NCBI RefSeq assembly: GCF_900142515.1
Contig: NZ_FRBC01000014.1
Coordinates: 18,019 to 82,018 of the forward strand
Origin: Pseudoselenomonas ruminantium
GTDB taxonomy: Bacteria; Bacillota; Negativicutes; Selenomonadales; Selenomonadaceae
Direction: 5' to 3'
Length of the DNA stretch: 64,000 bases
Of this stretch, positions 1-7,757 are shown one piece after another. Each line of letters starts with the position of its first letter. The first letter of the stretch is position 1. The notes beneath the pieces were generated by a model. It did no database searches. It saw only the letters and a program-made list of their open reading frames with translations, and had not been told where the DNA came from. A program made the translations under genes and the position numbers.

Positions 1-1070
1 GGAACAATTACTACAACATTATATTTTCTTGCTATCTCTTCAACTTTTTCTTTTATATCATTTTCTGTGATATCACTATTTATGTACTTAGGAAAAATAA
101 TAAGCCTGTCACCTATATCATTAGCATTTTCTGGTGTCACAATATTTTGCATATCATCCATATCTAGTCCTAGCGAAGTAACAAACACACTATCATCTGC
201 TAGAGTTGCACTCATGAATATTCTACGCTCAGCACCCGCAAAACTTTCTATTTTATTTATATCTACCCCCTTGGGAGATATCTCTATACATCTGGGTGTT
301 ATTATACAATCACAAGTATCCAAACCTCCTTCTATTAAAGGCAACCCAAAAAAGATATCAGGATTATCTTCGTTACTGTGTTTTACCAAAATTCTATATA
401 CATCTTCTTGCTTTTTTTGCCATTCCCAAAAAGGTACCAATAGTATCTCTCTGGAATCCCTCATCTCTATCACATCTATGTATTTTTTGGGATTATAATC
501 CTTTAAATAAGCTCCAAACAATTTTATTAATTCGTCATATTGATTAGTTCCATATTTAATTTTAATCATAAATTGACCTGCAATCTTATCTATACCAGCA
601 TGAACATCATCTATAACAAGACTTCCTATGGGATAATTATTATTTTTTCTCATACCGAAAGCACTATGTCCATTGACAATGGTTTGAATTGTCGTAATCA
701 ATATAGCTTTTGAATTTAAATAATTATAGTCATCTTTATCATCTGTAACAGTCACACCAAGCTTTTTAGCTTCTTCTAAAACTTGATTTACCAAGAATTT
801 ATCCGGGACTGCATATACGGCAGGCCCCTTCCCCTCATTTAGACAACTTTGAAGAATTATCAATCCAACAGTTGTCTTACCACTTCCAGTATTCATTTTT
901 ACAATTACATTTTTTTCATTTCTTAAATCGAACCATTTCTTCCAAACTTCACTTTGAACATCTCTAGGATATCCAAAACCAGGCGCCTTAGTAGGCAATG
1001 ACATAAATATTTCTCTTGGCTTTATAGTTTTTACTTTTTCACGAGAATTCAGTCTTGACAAAATATTCAT
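1..1070 (-). CDS. DEAD/DEAH-type helicase, 3' end beyond window
   Basis: Translating the reverse strand from ATG at 1070 gives about 356 codons without a stop, running off the left edge. An SD (GGAGAGGAG) lies just upstream. Visible motifs are a Walker A (MNTGSGKT, about residues 50-57), a DEAH-like box II (IDDVH, about residue 143) and a motif III-like MSATL. This arrangement fits an SF2 helicase, somewhat like Rad3 or ResIII-type enzymes. The gene follows a Shedu-like nuclease gene on the same strand, with a decayed group II intron between them, so the two may be an old operon and possibly a defence locus. The C-terminal half is unseen, so nuclease domains cannot be excluded. The family call is firm; the biological role is inference. 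Confidence 0.8.
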   Translation of the reverse strand, partial: MNILSRLNSREKVKTIKPREIFMSLPTKAPGFGYPRDVQSEVWKKWFDLRNEKNVIVKMNTGSGKTTVGLIILQSCLNEGKGPAVYAVPDKFLVNQVLEEAKKLGVTVTDDKDDYNYLNSKAILITTIQTIVNGHSAFGMRKNNNYPIGSLVIDDVHAGIDKIAGQFMIKIKYGTNQYDELIKLFGAYLKDYNPKKYIDVIEMRDSREILLVPFWEWQKKQEDVYRILVKHSNEDNPDIFFGLPLIEGGLDTCDCIITPRCIEISPKGVDINKIESFAGAERRIFMSATLADDSVFVTSLGLDMDDMQNIVTPENANDIGDRLIIFPKYINSDITENDIKEKVEEIARKYNVVVIV

Positions 1071-1118
1071 AATTAAATTTACTCCTCTCCAAGTAACATT
1101 CGAAGAAAACTCCTCCAA

Positions 1119-1151
1119 GAACCGTATGTGCAGTTTTCCCGCATACGGCTC
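1119..1151 (-). ncRNA. Group II intron domain V
   Basis: The reverse strand reads GAGCCGTATG, a GAAA-containing loop region, then CATACGGTTC. This is the classic roughly 34-nt domain V hairpin with the AGC catalytic triad and a mismatch two-thirds down the stem. It lies after the RT frame, as expected when the ORF sits in domain IV. Confidence 0.75.
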
Positions 1152-1209
1152 CCCACATTCACTTCAAACATATATCAGTTATAGATTATTCCGCCTCGTG
1201 CCCATATGT

Positions 1210-2166
1210 TTACATGGATATAAGGCTTCTTAATTTTCTCAGACCAGACTTCCGTAAACGTTTCCCATTTACATACAGAAATCCAAGAAAATCAAACGTC
1301 GCCTTTGCTTTATTGTTCCTGCCAAACGGCAGGATTCTCGTCTTGTCTTCCGCTAATTCCAGTCCAAATTTTGCCATTCTCACTTTTAGTGCTTCATAGA
1401 CGGCTTAGGCTTCATTCTTATATTCTGTCATAATGATAAAATCATCTGCATATCTTACAAGATATGATTCCCCCTTCAACTGTCGCTTCCTGCACTTTTC
1501 AAACCATAAGTCCAGCACATAATGCAGGTGCACCTTTGCCAGTACTGGCGATATTATCCCGCCCTGTGGCGTTCCTACACGTGTGTTTTCATAATGGTTT
1601 GATTCCATGACTCCCGCTTTCAAAAATCTTACGATATACCTCAGAAAAATCTTGTCTGCGATGTCATGTTCCAGAAATTTCATGAGCCATTTATGCTCTA
1701 CTGTGTCAAAGAATCCTTTAATGTCACAGTCCAGTATGTAATTTACCTTCTTGAACATTATCAAATTGTCAACCTGCTTAATGACATCATGGGCGCTTTT
1801 ATTTGACCTGAAACCATAGGAACAATCAATAAATCTCGGCTCATATACTTCATTGAGTATTCTCGCCATTCCCCCTTGCACAAGTTTGTCTTCGTAGCTC
1901 GGTATCCCCAAAGGTCTTTTCTCTCCGTTGGCTTTTGGTATATATGCCCTGCGGACTAGTTGTGGCCTGTAGGAAAACCTTTTCATCCTGCGTAGCAGGT
2001 CGTTCAGATTTTCCCCATATTCCGCTCTCGTTACTTTATCCACTCCGACAGCTTTTACGTTTACCTGTCTCCTATGCTCCGCTGCAAGCGTTTCATAATT
2101 AATGCCCCATACCCAATTTGCTAGATAGTTTGTGCTGGTTGCGACCACGATGAGGGTATCACCCAC
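1210..2166 (-). pseudogene. Group II intron reverse transcriptase, interrupted
   Basis: The main frame (1405-2166) shows RT motifs: GVDKVT, a KRPLGIPSYEDKLVQ block, YGFR, GTPQGGIISP and the catalytic YADD box near its end. An in-frame TAA at about 1402-1404 then stops it. The same frame continues beyond that stop with recognisable RT/thumb sequence (AKFGLELAEDKTRILPFGR, then FLGF) until a second stop at 1210-1212. With the stop ignored the protein is about 318 residues against roughly 420-600 for intact intron RTs. The N-terminal RT0 region and the maturase/HNH end are missing. It is almost certainly non-functional. Confidence 0.85.
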
Positions 2167-2391
2167 CGTCTTGTCAGTATTAACGACGCTAAATTGATTC
2201 AGGCTTACGCTTTAGAGCTCTACGTCTTTCCTGCCTACGCTTAACGTGTTGCCTCACGACAACACGCCCAAGGCTGGATAATGACTCCTCGCTAGGGTTT
2301 GCCGTGGCAGGAGTTCCACCTACCTATACTTACTGCACCGAACTTGCGCACCATCATAGCACCTCCTCTTCATCAAATATAATCATTAAAA

Positions 2392-3030
2392 TTAAGGGAC
2401 ATTATCCATAGGATAATCAAAGTGAACAGACGTATCATTTATTAAAGTATCATAATGATACCTATCAAAAGGGAAATTATGAAACCTCATTTGTTCAATT
2501 CTTTTTTCACATTCAACCAATCTATCATATGTGATTATTTGAATTCGATTATCTTCTTCCTCCGCTATTCTAGCTCTATCCTCTTTACTCAAACTATTCC
2601 TTCTACCTATAATGATAACTTGACTAATAATAAATCTTCTGCAGAAATCAAATTTATCATAAAAATCACAATTCTGCTTACGTATTGAGTCATAAAGCAA
2701 TTTACGAAAGCATTCCATATTTTCGTTTATCCATATCTTCCATTCTTTAACTTGGCGCATAGCTATATTTAAGTATTTCGCATAACCCCCATTTTTTGTA
2801 AATATCACTCTTGTTGCTGCTTCTAATTCAACTAATGTGATCCAATAACTACTTGACTGTCCTGTAAACACTAAAAAGTCGCTTTGATATTTTCCACCAA
2901 AGCTAAACTTAGGAATTACAAAATTATAGGCATATTCAGGAACTCCTAATGTTGCCATCAGAATTTTGTTATGGTCTTCTAGATACTTTTGTAAAGTCTC
3001 TTCATTTTTACCTAAAATTTCCTCTATCAT
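2392..3030 (-). CDS. Shedu-like (DUF4263) nuclease-family protein
   Basis: A 212-residue protein. The ATG at 3030 is chosen over an in-frame ATG at 3048 because AAAGGCGGGG precedes it at good spacing and the upstream one has no SD. The pattern resembles the Shedu/DUF4263 PD-(D/E)XK core: an N-terminal LQKYLEDHNKIL helix, then SDFLVF (acidic residue), LVELEAA (in the place of the family E-x-K), a LNIAMRQVKEW stretch with the conserved Gln, and a later IIIGRR strand. The E-x-K lysine appears replaced by Glu, which may alter catalysis. Shedu proteins are known phage-defence nucleases; the assignment here is from pattern alone. It lies upstream of a helicase on the same strand. Confidence 0.55.
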   Translation of the reverse strand: MIEEILGKNEETLQKYLEDHNKILMATLGVPEYAYNFVIPKFSFGGKYQSDFLVFTGQSSSYWITLVELEAATRVIFTKNGGYAKYLNIAMRQVKEWKIWINENMECFRKLLYDSIRKQNCDFYDKFDFCRRFIISQVIIIGRRNSLSKEDRARIAEEEDNRIQIITYDRLVECEKRIEQMRFHNFPFDRYHYDTLINDTSVHFDYPMDNVP

Positions 3031-3134
3031 GTTTCCCCGCCTTTCCATAATGTCAAGTCTTCAAACATTTATCACCTTTTTGCTTATCAATATAGTTGTC
3101 TACCTTATGACAGCCATATTGAATACCAGCAACA

Positions 3135-3435
3135 TCATATTATATATTCAAAATAAGCTATAGTTTTCTTCAATCCCTCAGCCAAGTAAACCTTCGGCTC
3201 CCAATCAAGTTCCTTCTTAGCCAAACCACTCAGGTACTTCCTCTGAGTGGGATCATTCTGCGGTAAAGACTGATATACTATCTTCGACTTGCTGCCTGTA
3301 ATTGCCAGCACCTTCTTCGCCAGTTCCAACATGGTGCATTCGTCAGGATTGCCCAGATTCACCGACACAGTAAAATCCATCGCGGCTGTTCATCATGCGA
3401 ACCATACTCTCTACCAGATCATCTACATAGCAGAA
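3135..3435 (-). pseudogene. UDP-glucuronate decarboxylase C-terminal fragment
   Basis: The frame ending at 3135 contains VNLGNPDECTMLELAKKVL and KKELDWEPKVYLAEGLKKT, typical of the C-terminus of NAD-dependent sugar epimerases of the UDP-glucuronate decarboxylase type. Just upstream, one base out of frame, the strand encodes FCYVDDLVESMVRMMNSRD, the piece that normally precedes it. The gene is therefore both frameshifted and truncated at its N-terminus. It abuts a CDP-glucose dehydratase fragment with a 4-base gap, which points to a collapsed surface-polysaccharide cluster. Confidence 0.75.
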
Positions 3436-3439
3436 CTAC

Positions 3440-3775
3440 CTATACTTCTATATATTCTCCAACTTGCCTTTCAATACATTCTATCGCGTCTCCAAACTGC
3501 CATGCCCGTGTCCATTCTGCTATCATATTCACAGCCTCGTGAATATGTATTTTAGGCTTCCAACCAAGTTTGCTTTTTATTAGTTACGTATCAATCTTCA
3601 GAAAATTAGCCTCATGTGGTGCATCCAATTCCCTCGTTACCTTAAATTTAAATCCATCGCCCCAAGCGTTTGTAAAAATCTTTGCAAGCTCACCTGTAGA
3701 TACACAATCGCAGTCATCCGGCCCCACATTATACCAGCCATATAAATTATAATTCTTCACCTGACAAGATTGCAA
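3440..3775 (-). pseudogene. rfbG: CDP-glucose 4,6-dehydratase C-terminal fragment
   Basis: The reverse strand encodes WYNVGPDDCDCVSTGELAK and DAPHEANFLKID, characteristic of the C-terminal third of CDP-glucose 4,6-dehydratase. An in-frame TAA then interrupts, and the same frame resumes with LGWKPKIHIHEAVNMIAEW up to a stop at 3440. The N-terminal two-thirds, including the Rossmann fold and catalytic Tyr-Lys, are missing, cut where IS66 sequence begins (about 3776). The enzyme makes a dideoxysugar precursor for surface polysaccharide; this copy is dead. Confidence 0.8.
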
Positions 3776-4157
3776 TCATAAGATATGCAAAAAGTGATTC
3801 CCAAACATGCTGATAGGCAGTGATTTTTTGTACGGCTTTGGGCTGCGAAATGGATAAGCCTTCGGTAAGCCAGCGAAGCTGCTGCTCGGAAATTTCCAGC
3901 AGGTCTTCCGGCGTGTCCGGCCATTGATACTGACCATTTTCTAAGCGCTTATAGAGAAGCAGAAATCCTGTCTCATCCCATAGCAGTCCCTTGATGCGGT
4001 CTTTACGGCGGCCGCAGAAAAGGAACAAAGCCGGCTGATGCGGATCTAGTTGAAATTTCGACAGCACCAGCGCGGCAAGACCGTCGATGGACTTACGCAT
4101 ATCTGTCCGGCCGCACGCCAGATAGACATGCTCTGCCGTAAGATTGCGGATTAGCAT
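3747..4157 (-). CDS. tnpB: IS66 family accessory protein TnpB
   Basis: The protein has the IS66 Orf2 signature: VYLACGRTDMRKSIDGLAAL near the N-terminus, LFLFCGRRKDRIKGLLWD in the middle and RWLTEGLSISQPKA near the end. I start it at ATG 4157 because this overlaps the tnpA stop as ATGCTAA, the usual coupled arrangement. The last ~17 residues read into non-IS sequence that overlaps the dehydratase fragment, so the natural end is probably lost. No tnpC follows in the expected place, so the element is incomplete. Confidence 0.85.
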   Translation of the reverse strand: MLIRNLTAEHVYLACGRTDMRKSIDGLAALVLSKFQLDPHQPALFLFCGRRKDRIKGLLWDETGFLLLYKRLENGQYQWPDTPEDLLEISEQQLRWLTEGLSISQPKAVQKITAYQHVWESLFAYLMIAILSGEEL

Positions 4158-4541
4158 ACCGGAAACACTTCCTTGATACAAACTAGCGTTCTGGTAAGCA
4201 ATTCGCTCGATGTTTGCTCATTGACTTCTAAGCTTACAGGACCACAGGCAAGTTTCAGCCTGGAGGGCAGCGTTGAGGCCTGAACTGTAGTCGTAACGGT
4301 AGCAGTTGCCAACGTAGCAAATTCAGGAGCAGGCTCATCCTTTGGGGTGATCTGGAGTGCAGCTGCCGCAAAATCTTCGCGGATTTTGCGTTGCCAATAG
4401 TAAAAGGCATTGTACTTGATATTTTGCTGGCGGCAATATTCTGCGGCAGTAAGCCCGCTGTTCTGTTGGGCAAGGATGATCTGTTTCCAGGATGCTAGGG
4501 AATGTTGCTGCTTGAGCTATTGAATTTTGAGTCAAAACCAA
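4151..4541 (-). pseudogene. tnpA: IS66 family TnpA, frameshifted
   Basis: A long open frame ending at TAA 4151-4153 encodes WKQIILAQQNSGLTAAEYCR, NAFYYWQRKIRED and, at the end, LKLACGPVSLEVNEQTS, matching the helix-turn-helix Orf1 of IS66. Its natural start is in another frame: a TTG at 4541 after GGGAGG gives a short LTQNSIAQ peptide, and the main frame carries a TAG just upstream. A one-base indel near codon 10 therefore separates start from body. It sits directly upstream of tnpB with overlapping stop and start. Confidence 0.75.
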
Positions 4542-4543
4542 AA

Positions 4544-4633
4544 CCTCCCAGACAATTTTTGACTAAAATGGCTTTTTCACGTTTTTCAGCTTTTTCGTGT
4601 GGCTTCTTTTAGTCAATTATCTCATCTGGGAGG
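4544..4633. repeat. Large imperfect palindrome upstream of IS66 tnpA
   Basis: The outer arms CCTCCCAGA and TCTGGGAGG are exact complements. Inner arms TTGACTAAAA / TTTTAGTCAA also pair, around a loop region containing CACG/CGTG. Read toward tnpA, the GGGAGG ribosome site lies in the distal arm, so the fold could hide it. Confidence 0.6.
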
Positions 4634-4649
4634 GAAATTTTAAATACAC

Positions 4650-5174
4650 CGGATTATTGGGCGGTTACGGCTTACCGGCCTGAAAGAGGCCATTTCTGCA
4701 GCATTTCCGAAAACGGAGCACCAGCGCTGCATTGTCCACATGGTGCGCAATACACTGAAATACGTCGCCAACAAAGACATGAAAAATTTTGCCAAAGATC
4801 TCCGCACCATCTATACCGCCCCTGATGAGAAGGCCGCCGTTAAGCGGCTGGAGGAAGTGGACAAAAAATGGACGCCCCATTATCCAGCGGCACTGAAGCG
4901 TTGGTTTGACAATTGGGATGTAATAACGCCAATATTCAAGTTCTCAACAGACGTCCGTACCGCGTTTTACACGACCAATGCCATTGAGAGCCTAAATTCC
5001 TCATACCGCCGTCTGAACAGCCAGAGAAGTGTTTTCCCCGGCCAACAGGCCCTGCTAAAGGCGTTGTATTTGGCAACGTTTGAAGCTACCAAGAAATGGT
5101 CCATACCCATCCGAAACTGGGGCAAAGTAAGGGGCGAACTGACCATTATGTACCCTGATAGATTACAACCGTAA
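4650..5174 (+). pseudogene. IS256 family transposase, C-terminal fragment
   Basis: Translation shows LTGLKEAISAAFPKTEHQRC, then CIVHMVRNTLKYV, FSTDVRTAFYTTNAIESLN and IRNWGKVRGELTIMYPDRL. These are typical of the C-terminal half of IS256-type (MULE superfamily) transposases, including the final catalytic-region Glu. The N-terminal half with the first catalytic Asp residues is missing, and the frame opens abruptly after IS66 leader sequence. The first ATG (4740) is internal to the homology, so this is a truncated copy. It lies between pieces of two IS66 elements on the opposite strand. Confidence 0.85.
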
Positions 5175-5230
5175 AATACATCCATGCTGAAATCATAGAA
5201 GACCTTTTACAGACTTTTATTCACACCCTC

Positions 5231-5266
5231 GAAAAAGCATGACCTTGTTTGAGGCCATGCTTTTTC
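5231..5266. terminator. Hairpin after IS256 fragment
   Basis: GAAAAAGCATGACC pairs with GGCCATGCTTTTTC, with a T-run on the plus strand and A-tract symmetry that could serve either strand. It lies between the IS256 fragment end and the IS66 tnpC fragment. Confidence 0.6.
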
Positions 5267-5289
5267 ATTTGCAGTTTTTCTGAAATTCT

Positions 5290-6030
5290 TCATTCCAAGG
5301 AAGCAGCTCCCGGCTCTTCAGGGTGGATTTTGAAATTCATGTTGGGCATCCGTTCAAACAGATATACCAGATTTTTGAACGGGGCAATGCCATTGGCTTG
5401 GCAGGTTTCAACCACGCTGTAGACGGCAGCGCTGGCCGCAGCTCCTTTCGGCGAGGCCGAAAATAGCCAGTTCTTGCGTCCGATGGTGAAGCTTCGGATA
5501 GCACGTTCACAGATATTGTTGGACAGGGCGGCATTGCCGTCATTCAGATATATGCTGAGTCCTTCCCTATGGTTGAGGGCATAATTCACGGCTTTGCCAA
5601 GTGCAGATTTCGGTAGCGTGCCGGGCTGTACCTTTTCAAGCCATACGAAAAAAGCCTCCAGCTTGTCTTTTTCAAGCCGTAGACGTTCCTGCTGCCGTTC
5701 TTCGGGCGTTTTGTCTGCCAAGGTTTCCAGGGCAAGCAGCTCTTTTATTCTCTTGACGGCCTGGCCGCTGATGGAAGTGTCTGCTTCTTCCTGTTTCAGG
5801 TCAGGGGGCAGTGCCTCCACAAAGTACCTGCGGGCATGGGCCCAGCATAGTGCATGGGCACGGGGCAGGCAACCTGCTCATAGCCGGCATACCCATCTGT
5901 TAGGAGAGTTCCCTTGTATCCTTTCAGGTATGCATATGGTCCACCAGCGGCACAAGCCAATCTTGTGCAGATCGTATGACCCAGTTGGCTAAAGTGGCCC
6001 TGGGTAGTGCGATGCCGATGGACTTCCGTT
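5290..6030 (-). pseudogene. tnpC: IS66 family transposase TnpC, broken
   Basis: The open frame 5290-5820 carries the IS66 C-terminal domain: LSIYLNDGNAALSNNICERA, RSFTIGRKNWLF and YSVVETCQANG. Upstream homology continues in other frames. These encode HALCWAHARRYFVEALPPD, then TLLTDGYAGYEQVA, then further out SIGIALPRATLANWVI. At least two frameshifts and a deletion therefore separate the pieces. The piece lies upstream of tnpA rather than downstream of tnpB, so it belongs to a different IS66 copy or records a rearrangement. Confidence 0.8.
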
Positions 6031-6034
6031 ACAA

Positions 6035-6406
6035 TTAACTGATTTGTTTGGCTAGTTCTGCAATTCGTTCAGGACTAGGGCGGGAGTATTTTATAATCTC
6101 ATCCATAGGTTTGTTGTCGCGAAGCATATCAATAGCCATGGAAGTACGTTCTTCGAGACGACCTTCAAGTCGCTCTTCAGCGCGCCCCTCGGCACGCCCT
6201 TCCTCCTGTAATGTTTGCATTATTTTACACACAGTGTTACCCCCCTCTTTTTTATGCTTGAAAAAATCGGCTCGTTCAGTCAGTTCTGAATAGTGCATTT
6301 TTGCTGGATCAGCGCAGAAGAAATCTTGCATGAGCAACCCTAATGCATCTATTCCTCTGTAGGTTCCGTTTATATAGATGGTGTGAGCAGCATCGTCCTT
6401 TCTATA
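6035..6406 (-). pseudogene. Rpn family nuclease/transposase-like protein, C-terminal fragment
   Basis: The frame reads IYINGTYRG, LGLLMQDFFCADPAKMHYSE, LTERADFFK and then a charged EEGRAEGRAEERLEGR repeat region. This is the usual C-terminal part of the Rpn/PD-(D/E)XK nuclease family transposases common in Selenomonas-type genomes. The nuclease domain is absent: an in-frame stop lies at about 6407-6409. The RAEGRAEERLEGR tract is the low-complexity tail often seen in these proteins. It is a remnant next to other insertion debris. Confidence 0.7.
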
Positions 6407-6530
6407 TTATGACAAGGGAGTTTGGTGATAAAAATATTATTCAGAAAAACATTTGTTTTTCATGGATATCATACCATAGATTTGAATTTTTGTATATTGA
6501 GAATGGATTTTATTACTGGGAGGTCTATAT

Positions 6531-6617
6531 ATGTATGATTATCTAATCGTTGGCAGTGGTTTTGCTGGCGTTTATAATATAAGTGAGAAAATGTTTGACT
6601 TTAGCCTAAATTTATAG
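6531..6617 (+). pseudogene. glf: UDP-galactopyranose mutase, N-terminal remnant
   Basis: A good ribosome site (GGGAGG) precedes ATG 6531, and the first codons give MYDYLIVGSGFAG. This matches the FAD-binding start of Glf, which has the GSG/GxGxxG dinucleotide fold. Homology then breaks off and the frame stops at TAG 6615-6617 after 28 codons. It appears to be the start of a deleted gene for galactofuranose synthesis, in keeping with the sugar-gene fragments near 3.1-3.8 kb. I recognise nothing in 6410-6530 just upstream. Confidence 0.55.
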
Positions 6618-6657
6618 TGTCATAATAATTTCCTATTACGCCTTGTGCAATGCAACA

Positions 6658-6686
6658 TTGAGATTTTCTTCTATTTTCGCTATAAT
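6658..6686 (+). promoter_or_regulatory. Promoter of tatA operon
   Basis: TTGAGA and TATAAT are separated by exactly 17 bases, about 40 bases before the tatA start. This marks the left edge of the conserved chromosome after the accessory region. Confidence 0.8.
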
Positions 6687-6728
6687 GTATAGGTGTGAAA
6701 AAGATTAACGGTTTTAGGAGGAATTATC

Positions 6729-6947
6729 ATGATTAGTCCATATACTGCAGGTGCGCTGGTGCTCGTTGCTTTGATCGTGTTTGGACCGAGCAAGCTGCCG
6801 GAGATTGGCAAGGCTTTGGGAAAGGGTATCAAGGAGTTCAAGTCCGGTGTGGTTGAGGAAAGCAAGAAGCCGGAAGAGCAGCAGATGATGAACGTGACCG
6901 AGCAGCCGAAAGAACTGCCTAAGGCTGACCAGCAGACGAAGCAGTAA
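6729..6947 (+). CDS. tatA: Sec-independent translocase TatA
   Basis: A 72-residue protein with one N-terminal membrane helix (about residues 5-20), the [16 protein letters not shown] hinge and amphipathic helix, then a charged, Gln/Lys-rich tail. TatA polymerises to form the pore that passes folded twin-arginine proteins. A strong TAGGAGG site precedes the ATG. tatC follows after 13 bases and no tatB is present, the minimal TatA-TatC layout common in Firmicutes. A likely client, the twin-arginine 5'-nucleotidase at 18.1-19.9 kb, lies in the same window. Confidence 0.93.
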   Translation: MISPYTAGALVLVALIVFGPSKLPEIGKALGKGIKEFKSGVVEESKKPEEQQMMNVTEQPKELPKADQQTKQ

Positions 6948-6960
6948 GCTGGTGGTGTAG

Positions 6961-7734
6961 ATGGCAGAAGAACAAAAATATGAAGAAATCGAGGCGCCAA
7001 AACAGATTGGCGCCCCGGCAGATGCCGAAGTGGTGCTGGATGATGGCAGCATGTCCCTGATTGCCCATCTGACCGAACTTCGCAGCCGTCTCATCAAATG
7101 TCTGGTGGCTACGGCGCTGGGAAGTTGTGTCGGTTATTTCTATATTCAGGAAATCATGCACTACATCACCCTGCCCGCGGGCAAGCTTTACTATATGCAG
7201 CCTGCGGAAGCCTTCTTCACTTATCTGAAGGTGGCCTGTGTGGCCGGGTTCCTCTTGGCACTGCCCATTATCTTTTGGCAGGTATGGCGGTTTTTCCTGC
7301 CGGCCCTGACCACCAGGGAACGCATGGTGCTTGGTATCGTGGTACCGACATCAGTCGTTCTTTTTTTCTGTGGGCTGGCTTTTTCCTTTTTCCTGGTATT
7401 GCCAGCGGGCATCAAGTTTTTCTTGGGCTTCGGCAATACGGAGCTGGAGGCATTATTATCCGTAAACAAGTACTTTGACTTTGTCATCATGTTTGTGCTG
7501 CCCTTTGGCTTTATCTTTGAATTGCCTTTGGTCATGACCATCATGGGTAAGCTGGGGTTGATTACGTCTGCTTTCCTCAAGAAGTATCAGCGGATTATCA
7601 TCTTCCTGTCTTTCGTGGTGGGGGCAATCATCACGCCGACACCGGATGTGTTCACTCAGTCCATGATTGCCTTGCCAATCATTGTACTCTATGAAGTAGG
7701 TTATTTTATTGTTCGTTATATTTTACGCAGATAA
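6961..7734 (+). CDS. tatC: Sec-independent translocase TatC
   Basis: A 257-residue polytopic protein. After a hydrophilic stretch of about 45 residues it has the conserved LIAHLTELRSRL entry, whose Glu contacts the twin-arginine motif. Then come six predicted membrane segments and the hallmark LPIIFWQVWRFFLPALTTRER loop. TatC is the signal-peptide receptor of the Tat translocon. The unusually long acidic N-terminal lead (EEQKYEEIEAPKQ) is variable in the family. It is co-transcribed with tatA and probably with the UbiD gene 23 bases downstream. Confidence 0.94.
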   Translation: MAEEQKYEEIEAPKQIGAPADAEVVLDDGSMSLIAHLTELRSRLIKCLVATALGSCVGYFYIQEIMHYITLPAGKLYYMQPAEAFFTYLKVACVAGFLLALPIIFWQVWRFFLPALTTRERMVLGIVVPTSVVLFFCGLAFSFFLVLPAGIKFFLGFGNTELEALLSVNKYFDFVIMFVLPFGFIFELPLVMTIMGKLGLITSAFLKKYQRIIIFLSFVVGAIITPTPDVFTQSMIALPIIVLYEVGYFIVRYILRR

Positions 7735-7757
7735 GCTGGTAAAGAGGAGGTAATTGC

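Larger units (their letters stand above)
1085..2351 (-). mobile_element. Degenerate group II intron
   Basis: On the reverse strand the segment opens at about 2351 with a GTGCG-type 5' end. It carries a reverse transcriptase reading frame and then a good domain V hairpin (1119-1151) just before the helicase start. At about 1.27 kb it is much shorter than usual: only about 185 bases separate the 5' end from the RT frame, where domains I-III should need several hundred, and the RT is truncated and interrupted. It is therefore probably an immobile remnant. It lies between the Shedu-like gene and the helicase gene, directly after an SD plus ATG-ATG. The exact 3' boundary is uncertain. Confidence 0.7.
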
